Assembly (NCBI RefSeq): GCF_030867095.1
Contig: NC_081831.1
Location: 42,159,319-42,223,318, forward strand
Reading direction: 5' to 3'
Length of the DNA stretch: 64,000 nt
Source: Alligator mississippiensis
Taxonomy: Eukaryota; Chordata; Crocodylia; Alligatoridae
Positions 56,716-64,000 of this stretch are shown in pieces. The notes under the pieces were generated by a model, which was not told the DNA's origin, ran no database searches, and worked only from the letters and a program-made list of their open reading frames with translations. The number at the start of each line of letters is the position of its first letter. Within the stretch, counting starts at the first letter, position 1. Both the position numbers and the translations under genes were made by a program.

Positions 56716-57107
56716 ATGAACAACTTATGCCTCCTCAAGCTGGGGGGACTCGGCAACCACCCGCAGGCAGCAGAGGTGGTCTTTGCAGTGGGGATATGAC
56801 AGTGGTGAATGGGGGCCATGTGCAGGCAGCAGCAGTGATATTGGCAACAAGGGTGGACTGAGCAGGGGGTGCCTGCATGTGGCTGCGGCAGTGTTGGCAG
56901 CGAAGGGGGTGAGGGGATGGTGAGTGGCAAGCAGGGATCGCGCGCAGCTGCCATCCGTGCTGTTCGCAGTGGTGAGTGAGGACTGCCCACTGCTGCAGGC
57001 AGCCATGTTAGCAGTAGGGGGTAGGTGGGCAGCAACTGCCTGCAGAAGCCAGCGGCAGCTTCGGTGGTGGACAGTCTCAGGGAACCTTGTGCTCCCCCAT
57101 GCATCGC
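56716..57107 (+). mobile_element. GC-rich VNTR-bearing insertion, copy 2
   Basis: Starts atgaacaacttatgcctcc and ends ccatgcatcgcc, matching copy 1 (27.9 kb, minus strand) and copy 3 (58.9 kb). The centre has diverged GCAG-rich units such as gtgagtggcaagcaggg and ctgcaggcagccatg. It lies between RNase H and integrase parts of the old gypsy pol. A clear target duplication is not visible. Confidence 0.65.
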
Positions 57108-57400
57108 CTATGCCCTGAACCTGATCTTGTCCACTCAGAAAAGGTGGTTCACGATCTGACTAAAACGAAGTGACTCAGTGGCCAGTTGCTCCAGTAGTTA
57201 CAGGAGTATATGAAGTCAGACATGGAAATACATGTCCTTAGACCCCAGCATCTTAATGGATGGCCAAGCAGGCAAAAACAAGTTAGACCCGAACTGAAGT
57301 CTTTTTGGCCTCTCAGAGACCAAATCCAGATTGAGAATGACTTGCTCATAATCAGGCCAAAAATAATCATTCCACACAGTGTGAGGACCAACATGTTGAC

Positions 57401-58625
57401 TGTTACTGGGTTAGCGGGGTACCACCCGTTCCTCTGGTTCTCGCCTGCCACGACTTGGATCTTAGGAGGGGAGGAAAGAGACTGATGAGATGTTAATTGG
57501 TACCCACAGATTGACCACTCCCGACTCGTTACGTTGTTCCAGGTATTTTATTTCTTTTCATTTTATCTTTTCCCTTACAGTGGCCTGGGTTGGAGGCAGC
57601 AGCAAGTTCGAGCTACTGCCTGGATCACCCTGGGGCTCAAGAGGAGACCTCTGGCTGCGGAATCTTCCAGGTAACTGTTGGCCGGTGTCTCACGGGGTTA
57701 ATTGTCTAGTTAGTAGTCCGCACATCTGGCGGCTTTGGTTCCACGCCGCCTAATCACGTTGATGACGTCCCCGGCTTTCTCTCTCCGCACGGAGTAATTA
57801 GGCATGATCTCCGCTCATTTACTCTTGAGTCTTAAAGGAGGAAGAGAATAAGGAGCCTCCCTGCCCGTGTCTCTGTTTATCACCACTCATTGCCTCATTA
57901 GCGGCAAGCACTCTCCGCGTTCTTTACTCTTTGCGGGTGCATAAACCTGGGAAGATCCTCGGACTATTCCCCCTCATGATCAGTTTCCTGTGCCCCAGTT
58001 TTCCCCAATCTCACTGGGCTTCAGCCCTGGAAATGCCCCTTTCCCTCGCTGAGGAAACCTGATCCTCTTTACTTGCAAGTCCCAGTGGATCTGCCACCTG
58101 ATGCCTCTGCTTTCCCTGCACTCCCCAGCATTGCAGGGTTTGCCGGCAAGATGGTCTTTGGTCACTGCTCTGCCACTTCCCTCAGGAATCCACCACCTGA
58201 CACCACTGCTCTCCCCGCATTCCCCGGTATTGTTCAGTTTACTGGCAAGATAATTTCTCTGGCTGTTGCCCTGCCGCTTCCCTTAGGGATCCGCTGCCTG
58301 GTGTCTCTGCTCCTCCTTTTCCCCCCACTGCGGATCCAGCCAGGCTCCTAGGAGGGAAATCCCTGCCACCCTGGTCTGCTGTGTACCTCAGAACTTCCTC
58401 CTTCTCGGGGTCCGTCCAGGTCTCTGGTAAGTCCTCCTCTTTTCTTCGGAATTTTGTCGGTCCTGGCTACTTCTGGTGCCCGAAGGCATTTTCTTTGGGA
58501 CTTCCCCTTTCTTTTATTCCTGGAGATGGTCTCCCATTGGCTGACCATGCGGGGGTGGGGAGTCTTCCCCCAGCTGTCTGGGATTTTCCCCAAGTAACAG
58601 GGTTCCTAACAGGGACCTTGTTACA
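57401..58625 (-). mobile_element. Solo LTR (1,225 bp) in the old gypsy pol
   Basis: Plus-strand ends TGTTACTGGG and CTTGTTACA, an inverted TGT(T/A)AC pair. A perfect TTGAC duplication lies at 57,396-57,400 and 58,626-58,630. AATAAA lies on the minus strand at 57,552-57,547, about 150 bp from the left end, so the LTR runs right to left. The interior holds three diverged tandem units of about 110 bp (58,080-58,310; 'ccacctgatgcctctgctttccctg' type, then 'gcaagatg'). The family is not identified and differs from the solo LTR at 7.4 kb. Confidence 0.9.
58080..58320 (+). repeat. Tandem units inside the solo LTR
   Basis: Two to three copies of ga(t/a)c(t/c)(g/a)CCACCTGA(t/c) followed by CTGCTTTCCC(T/C)GCA, a gtattg(c/t) and CTGGCAAGAT segments. 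Confidence 0.7.
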
Positions 58626-58937
58626 TTGACATTGCTTCACTCAACCCATTGAGGCATACAAAGGTTGAAAGCATGACCTCAACAAATCATGTAGTGACCT
58701 CAGCTGAATGCCCACATCGAGCAATGGATTGCAAATTGCACACCTTGTCAAAAGCTCCAACCCAGTATTCAGAAAGAGCCTCATGATCTCACAAGATCCC
58801 AGATCTGCCTTGGCTAAAACTGGCAGCAGACATTTTTGACCTACAGGGACAGTCTTATTTGATAATAGTCAACTATTACTCCAAGTACCCTGAAGTTTTG
58901 TACTTGCCCAACAAGACAGCTGGCATGGTAATAGCCA

Positions 58938-59305
58938 TGAATGTTGTGTGCTCCTGGAGGCTGGGGGGGGCATGACTAGCTCCCGCAGGCAGTGGCAGCA
59001 CCAGCGGCAGCAGGAGCATGGTGGCAGCAAGCGGGGAGCTCCTGCAGGCAGTCACAGCACCATTGGCAGCGGGGGGAGAGGGGTGGCAAGTGCCGACCAG
59101 CAGTTGGCAACCACCCTCAGATGCTGCCAGCAGCGGCAGCCAGTGGCAATCGCGGACCACCTGCAGATGCCACCAGCGGTGTCAGCAGTGAGGGGAAGAG
59201 GGTGGTGAACAACCACCGCCTGCAGGTGCCACTGGCAGTGTTGGCAGCACCTTTTTGTAGGGGGTGCACCGCCATGCTCAGGGGGTGTACATGTACACGT
59301 CGCCA
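58938..59305 (+). mobile_element. GC-rich VNTR-bearing insertion, copy 3, with 13-bp duplication
   Basis: Exact 13-bp direct repeats ATGGTAATAGCCA at 58,925-58,937 and 59,306-59,318 bracket it within the integrase frame. It starts tgaatgttgtgtgctcctgg and ends tacacgtcgcca. The centre has about five units of 50-60 bp with cagatgccaccagcggtgt and ctgcaggtgccactggcagt cores. There is no ORF, poly(A) or inverted terminal repeat. The long, variable duplication points to target-primed retroposition rather than cut-and-paste. Confidence 0.75.
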
Positions 59306-59880
59306 ATGGTAATAGCCAAAATGAAGTCTGTATTTGCTTGCCATGACATACCTAAAGAAATTGTTTGTGATCACATGCCATTTGCAAGTCATGCAACATG
59401 ATGAAACAATTTGCAACTGACTTGTGCATAACCATCACCCATTCTAGTCTGGGTTATCTACAGTCAGGCTGAATGCACAGTTCATACCATCAAATCAGTG
59501 TTGAAGAAGATTTTGCAGGACACCTCAGATCTATATCTCGCTTTACTTAATCCGAGGAACACGCCCATTACTGGTCTTGAATATGCTCCAGCACAGATGA
59601 AGAGACTTTTGCGTAGTACCCTCCCTGCTATAACAGCAGTGCTAACTCCTAGACTAACCTCGAATGCCTCTCACAAGTTGTAGAAACTTTAAAGGTGCCA
59701 AAAGACACATGGCTACATTCTTGCCACTTCTACCAGAGGGGGAGAAAGTAAGGATGCAAACAAGTACAGGTTGCATACCAGCGTCCATTAGGGCATTGGG
59801 GGAAAGACTGGAACATTTCACTGCAGGCCCCTTAAAGGTATATTCCATATACCACACCAGCTTCATACTGAAGCTCTGAG

Positions 59881-60320
59881 CAATCACACAGCTCTTTTAC
59901 ATAAAGTGCAACTCCTCCTCCTCCTCTTCTCCCCTGCCTGTGCTTCCTGAACAGTTTGTACCCATCCCTGACAGCACTTGTCATGCGAGCTCCCACCAAG
60001 TCTCTGTAATTCCAATCACATCATAGTGCTGTGACTGTGCGAGGACTTCCAATTCTTCCTGCTGGTTTCCCAGGCTCTGCGCTTTTGTGTACAGGTACGG
60101 GAGGTCACTAGTTGATTGCCCTGATGTCTCATGAAGTGTGAGAGCACCTCCCCTCTTGCTGTTCCTCTCTGGGTGGGTTTTGCACCTTGTCTTCTCAGGC
60201 ACCATTTCTGTCTGGTGATCACTGGGTCTATGTTTGGCAAGAGGCCTACATTTTGCATGTTTATGCTTGGCAGGGTTGGGGGGAGGGGGGCAGAGGGGCT
60301 GCTCTGGTGAACCCTGCACC
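59881..60320 (-). mobile_element. CR1 5' fragment: start of the endonuclease
   Basis: The minus-strand frame 60,319-59,981 ends in ...SLGNQQEELEVLAQ then HYDVIGITETWWE. This is the first conserved block of the CR1 AP-type endonuclease, including the catalytic Glu region ITETW. The copy breaks off soon after. It is unusual here in keeping the 5' part of ORF2 and not the 3' end. Confidence 0.75.
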
Positions 60321-60753
60321 AGGCCTGCTGGGGCAGAGGACGGTCTAAGGGATCTTCACCATCCCGAGCGGGCTTTATTGTGACTACCTAGTGTTTGTAT
60401 TGAGGTAACAGGTAGGGGCAACGGTTGTGGACCAGGGCACCCTTATGCACGGAGATGGCGCATGGCTGGGGCGCTCTGCCCCCCTGGCCCAGCTGCTGGC
60501 CCTGCTGAAGGCTCGGCGCGTTTGGGGCCCGGCAAGTCAGGAAGGACGTGGGCGGCCAGGCGAGCGCAGCGCAGGGAACAGTATCCGAGCCGGGCCGGCG
60601 GCGATGACGGAGAGGGGCTACCTCCAGCTGCAGCAAAGGCCCGCGGGCAAGAGGCTAGCAGCGCCGGCTGCCCCCTCGGCGGGGGCGGGGCCAGGGTGCC
60701 AGGCCCCGCCCCCGACCGCCCCCCACATCGCGCTCGGCGCGCGGGGCTGGCGG

Positions 60754-60765
60754 GCGCATGCGCAG
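60754..60765 (+). promoter_or_regulatory. NRF1-type site
   Basis: GCGCATGCGCAG, a perfect match to the known NRF1 palindrome, typical of housekeeping CpG-island promoters. It lies about 60 bp upstream of the proposed exon 1 donor. Confidence 0.8.
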
Positions 60766-60826
60766 TGGCGGGCTGAGCGCTGGCGGCACCTGCCCCGGCG
60801 CGGGTAGTGAGCTGGCGGCCGCTGCG
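60766..60826 (+). other. Proposed non-coding exon 1, 3' part
   Basis: Ends at gctgcg|gtaaga (donor GT at 60,827), a good 5' splice site directly in the CpG island. The transcription start is not determinable; the exon probably begins near the NRF1 site. An alternative or additional acceptor ctttctctgtag ends at 61,198 and could open a second untranslated exon. Confidence 0.55.
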
Positions 60827-61198
60827 GTAAGAGGCGGGGCCGGGGCCGGGGCCGGGCGAGCACTACCTCCGGCGGGGAGCGCGTGCCCCCCCCCCCGCCG
60901 GGGAAGCGCGGTGCCGCGCGCAGGGGCCCCGGCGCAGGCGGGTTGCTGCCCCCGCCTTCTCCTGCTGAGCCTCCGGTGCCGCCGCCCGCCCCGTCCGGGG
61001 CACCTGGTCACCCCCTGCCCTTGCCCGCCCAGGAAGGGCCCAGCGGTGCGGCCGCCCTCCTGCCCCTGCTCCTGCTGCGACGGCGGCTCCGGGCAGTGTC
61101 ACTGGGCAGTGCCCGCTGGGGCGGTGCGCCCTGCTGCAGCCCCGTCGGGTACTTGTTCTGAGCCCGAGACCTCGGTCCCCGCCCTGCTTTCTCTGTAG

Positions 61199-62067
61199 AT
61201 GCCCCCTGAGCTCACGACCAGTAGCCCTCAATAAGGAGGCCAAGCCTTGCCCTGGGGCATAAGGCCCGCATCAGGGGCACTCCCCTGATGCGTGGGATAG
61301 GCCTGTCTTGCCTCCAGCTTCCAGCAGTGTTGGGCAAGGCCCCTGAGTTTCCCATAGCCTTGGTTGTTGCCTCTCTGCACCCTGCTTGCAAAGTCGAGGG
61401 GATCCCCAGTGCAGCTGAGCACAGCTCCACATGCCTCACTCACTCTCCTCTTTTTGTAGTGAATGTAAGCATCAAGAGAGGAGCCAGCTTGACAGCCCTG
61501 GAGACTGACATCCTTGTCTGCTAGAACAGGTATGGTACAGGTAGCAGCAAGCCCTTGTGTCATCCTGGCATCATACCTCCATCCCAATTTTTTCAAAAAG
61601 CTTATCGGAGGGAGAGGATGATTCAGCCCTTGGCCATTCTGCTGAAACTACAGATGCAGGAACCTGTCGCACTGTAGTTGTTGCAGTGTGGTCTTGTAAC
61701 TGTGCACTAACAGCTAGACTGACAAAAACATTGCAGACCGAAAACAGGCCCTCTGTGATTGGGGGCACCTTCAGAGCAGTGTGGGGAACATAGAGAAAGA
61801 AAGCACAATTTAATCACCAAGGTGAGTCAGTTTTGCCTTAGATGTTTCTAACAAATCAGCTCTTATGTTGTCATTTGACCTTTACAGCCATGCACTTCTT
61901 GGCAAAAGGACACTTGAAACCCAGGCACCTAAAGCTGCTTTGTTAATGGGAAAATCACAGAAATGGAGGATTTAGTGGCAAAAAGGGGGGATGATGGAAC
62001 CTTTCGTTACTCAAGGTGTATTCTGCCAAAGCCTAAAGTTCTGCTGTACTATGCTTTCACTGGAATA
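61199..62067. other. Intron 1 sequence, left part
   Basis: No coding content. ORFs at 61,228-61,793 overlap on both strands. Lies between the island and the hAT element. Confidence 0.5.
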
Positions 62068-62075
62068 CCTTAAGG

Positions 62076-62557
62076 TGGGGGTGTCTAATTCATCTTGTGC
62101 CACAGGCTGGATCCAGCCTGGGGCACGTGTGTGGCAGCAGGTCTGACTCTGACCCAGGATATATGACAGTGTCAGCAGCTTCTGCAAGGGGCACATAGTG
62201 CCACTCCAGGTCCCCGTGCATGCCTCATGCCACAGTTACAGTTCTAGTTTTGGCCCAGGGCATGGGGCACAAGGCAGCAGTGGCTCCTGCATGGGGTGGT
62301 AACGGTGCACCCTGAGGAGCTGGGGCAGGGGCAGTGATCAGGGATGAAGTAGCCAAAAGGGGTGACCCAGGCTGTATCAGCCCTTGCTCGCTCTGATTGC
62401 TGAGGCCACTGGGGGTCTAAGTGCCCTGAATTTTGCAGCAGGCCACTCCCCCAGCCATGTCCCCCAACTTCCAGTGGATTGCCAGTAGTCTTAGGGGCCA
62501 GGTATCCATTCAGTGGAGCCGCTTTTCAGCTCATGTGCCACATGTTTGACACCCGTG
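62076..62557. mobile_element. hAT-type MITE (482 bp) in the intron
   Basis: Left end tgggggtgtctaattcat and right end catgtttgacacccgtg are inverted repeats. Flanks CCTTAAGG (62,068-62,075) and CCTTAAAG (62,558-62,565) match at 7 of 8. The interior is GC-rich. Confidence 0.82.
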
Positions 62558-62565
62558 CCTTAAAG

Positions 62566-63047
62566 TAAAGGTTAGAGGAACAGGGTGCCATTAACAAGTT
62601 CAGTGAAATTTTAGGCAAATTGCTTTCCTAAAACTGGGCAACCCATAGCTGGATCGCAACAGTGTTCTGGTAGGGAGAAGGGTGAGCAAAAGAATCCTGC
62701 ATTTGTGGTGCTGGCATTGTATAAAAATCTCCTCTTGGAAGAGATTTAAGTCCCCTTTCCTTCTCTCATACTGTGTCTGATATGCTTAACCTTTATTAAT
62801 TCAGAAGTGGGAGGTGGGCTCAGTCATCCATGTGGTGCTGGGCTGCACTCCTGCAAAGCCAGTATTTTGCCTCTTCTAGTCTTGAGATTTACTTCTTAAA
62901 ATACCGAGACCCAAATGTGGAATGCAGTTCATGACAAGGACAAAATGAGCACCAAGGCTATTGAATTCCTTTAGTGTAAATCCTTTGTATATCGTCAGTC
63001 TTACAGTTCTCTGTTTCTGTAGTGAAACAGTAACTTACAGGCATGTT
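62566..63047. other. Intron sequence, nothing recognised
   Basis: About 480 bp without repeats or exon signals I would support. Confidence 0.5.
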
Positions 63048-63050
63048 TTA

Positions 63051-63307
63051 GGGCACGTCTACAGGTTGTGCTACATTGCTATAGCAACCACATGGGTCCA
63101 CTCGTGACTGGCAGCTACTTTGCCATAGTAGCATACGTCCCTGTTTTAGCATGCCACTACGGCAGAGTAGCGGCTAAAACTAACCATGTATCATGTGCAC
63201 AGTGCAATATGGGCAGTTTACTGTGCCATGCTTTACTACTTCCAAAAGTAAGTAGTAAAGCATGGAGCAGTAACAACATCACTGTAGGGCAACATGTAGA
63301 CATGCCC
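63051..63307. mobile_element. Harbinger-like MITE (257 bp)
   Basis: Termini gggcacgtctacaggttg and its near-inverse caacatgtagacatgccc. TTA triplets at 63,048-63,050 and 63,308-63,310 form the 3-bp duplication. It is nearly palindromic overall, with agtagtaaagcatg words. It shares ends with the MITE at 29,773-30,535. Confidence 0.8.
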
Positions 63308-63500
63308 TTAGGGACATCGATTATATTCCTCCTTTAGCTGTAATGATTTTCCCTATAGAGACAAGTAGATGTTCAGTCACTTATACACTTCTGTAACTCA
63401 GCTCAGTACCTAGACACTTCATTCTGGCATGGAGAAATTAATTGCTGAACCAATTGGACTCTATTCAAGTAGATATCCCTTCCATTTTTTAAATCTGTAG
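63308..63500 (+). other. Intron end with splice acceptor
   Basis: A pyrimidine-rich run cccttccattttttaaatct leads to the acceptor tgtag|gtttcc, with AG at 63,499-63,500. This puts 32 nt of 5' UTR (63,501-63,532) ahead of the start codon. Confidence 0.75.
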
Positions 63501-63532
63501 GTTTCCTTGGTCCTGCTCCTTGTGCTGCTGCA

Positions 63533-64000
63533 ATGAGTGGGAAGTCCTTGCTTTTAAAGGTCATTCTCCTGGGGGATGGTGGCGTTGGAAAAAGTTCCCT
63601 CATGAACCGCTACGTCACTAACAAGTTTGACTCTCAGGCTTTCCACACTATCGGTGTAGAGTTTCTAAACCGTGACCTGGAGGTGGATGGACGTTTTGTG
63701 ACCCTCCAGATCTGGGACACTGCGGGACAGGAGAGGTTCAAGAGCCTGCGAACCCCTTTTTACAGAGGGGCAGACTGCTGCCTGCTGACCTTTAGTGTTG
63801 ACGACCGCCAGAGCTTCGAGAACCTAGGCAACTGGCAGAAGGAATTTGTCTACTATGCAGATGTGAAGGACCCTGATCGCTTCCCATTCGTGGTCCTGGG
63901 CAACAAGATTGACAAACTTGATAGACAGGTGACCACTGAAGAGGCCCAAGCCTGGTGCATGGAAAATGGGAACTACCCTTACCTAGAAACCAGTGCCAAG
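63533..64000 (+). CDS. RAB9B: Ras-related protein Rab-9B, N-terminal 156 residues (runs off window)
   Basis: A small GTPase of the Rab family; Rab9 proteins act at late endosomes in retrograde transport to the trans-Golgi network. The frame opens at ATG 63,533 in a gctgcaATGa context and stays open to the last base. Visible motifs: P-loop GDGGVGKS at residues 14-21, switch I T39 followed by IGVEF, DTAGQE at 62-67, NKID at 124-127 and TSAK at 153-156. Rab9 is about 201 residues, so the hypervariable tail and C-terminal prenylation cysteines lie outside. The start [10 protein letters not shown] and residues [14 protein letters not shown] and ADCCLL fit RAB9B better than RAB9A. An intronless coding region after an untranslated exon also fits. 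No lesion is seen. Confidence 0.92.
   Translation, partial: MSGKSLLLKVILLGDGGVGKSSLMNRYVTNKFDSQAFHTIGVEFLNRDLEVDGRFVTLQIWDTAGQERFKSLRTPFYRGADCCLLTFSVDDRQSFENLGNWQKEFVYYADVKDPDRFPFVVLGNKIDKLDRQVTTEEAQAWCMENGNYPYLETSAK

Larger units (their letters stand above)
56220..59880 (+). pseudogene. Right part of broken Mag-like gypsy pol, with three insertions
   Basis: In order: end of RT connection and RNase H at 56,230-56,715 (PIAYASRAL, DMLVADTLSRA); the integrase zinc finger, with a CxxC at 58,737-58,748; the integrase core at about 58,830-58,925 (LIIVNYYSKYPEVLYLP); and the core end with the C-terminal region at 59,306-59,880 (LLNPRNTPITGL, LPEGEKVRMQT). Multiple stops and frame changes show long decay. 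It is split by VNTR insertions at 56,716-57,107 and 58,938-59,305 and a solo LTR at 57,401-58,625. The order RNase H then integrase is the normal gypsy order, unlike the inserted element. No LTRs of this element are recognised. Confidence 0.85.
60440..61190 (+). promoter_or_regulatory. CpG island, promoter region of the RAB9 gene
   Basis: Dense CpG over about 750 bp, in sharp contrast to the flanks. It includes GC boxes on both strands (gggggcgggg at 60,681-60,690, aggccccgcccc at about 60,701-60,712, gaggcggggcc at 60,831-60,841) and an NRF1-type palindrome. No TATA box is seen. It is upstream of and in the same orientation as the only coding exon. ORFs throughout the island on both strands are GC-composition artefacts. 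Confidence 0.85.

Noticed and set aside
60427..61243. ORFs up to 146 codons in the CpG island, on both strands
   Set aside because: Ala/Gly/Pro/Arg-rich in all frames, as expected for CpG-island DNA; one overlaps the proposed exon 1 donor and continues unspliced into the intron.
61200..61793. Possible extra coding exon starting at the acceptor at 61,198
   Set aside because: The ATG at 61,199 gives only a very short frame and RAB9B coding sequence starts in the 63.5-kb exon; at most an untranslated exon.
63403..63603. Minus-strand ORF over the RAB9B start
   Set aside because: Shadow of the coding exon and intron end on the other strand.

Overview
The window is nuclear DNA of an amniote, most likely a crocodilian and otherwise a turtle. 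It carries many CR1 LINE copies with the reptile-type 3' end, Penelope-like retroelements, amniote MIR-type SINEs, hAT and Harbinger-like short DNA transposons, Ty3/gypsy elements and solo LTRs. There is only one protein-coding host gene: the start of a RAB9-family GTPase that best fits RAB9B, at the right edge. The species call is inference from repeat content.

Layout. 1-8.4 kb holds CR1 fragments, three hAT or Helitron-like non-autonomous elements and a solo LTR with a perfect 5-bp target duplication. 8.4-25.8 kb is a gene-poor stretch with few recognisable repeats: two related MITEs, an old CR1 end and a (CTAT)n microsatellite. 25.8-30.5 kb is a repeat cluster: a Penelope-like element on the minus strand interrupted by a GC-rich minisatellite-bearing insertion, a CR1, and a MITE with a hAT element inside it. 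30.5-39.9 kb is again gene-free, with a possible ERV LTR near 38.4-39.3 kb. 39.9-42.8 kb is a long hAT-type element, bounded by near-perfect 8-bp duplications, with Penelope-like sequence and a complex minisatellite inside. 42.8-46.3 kb has another hAT-like MITE, two MIR-type SINEs and a hAT MITE. 46.3-48.9 kb is a long CR1 on the minus strand.

49.1-59.9 kb is the most informative part, a nest of retroelements. An old, broken Mag-like Ty3/gypsy pol was split by a complete 7.0-kb Ty3/gypsy element with two LTRs, a Leu-tRNA-type primer site, a polypurine tract and a GAGCA duplication. In the inserted element the integrase lies upstream of reverse transcriptase, the order known from the Gmr1 group. 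Its Gag starts with a SAP-like motif, and the end of its capsid region resembles the vertebrate SCAN domain. Its gag-protease frame is broken only by amber codons over about 2.2 kb. The old pol is further split by two GC-rich VNTR insertions and a 1.2-kb solo LTR.

60.4-61.2 kb is a CpG island with GC boxes, a perfect NRF1-type palindrome and a 5' splice site, which I read as the RAB9B promoter and non-coding first exon. A 2.7-kb intron with two DNA-transposon remnants follows, and the coding exon begins after a splice acceptor at 63,500. The reading frame runs off the window at residue 156.
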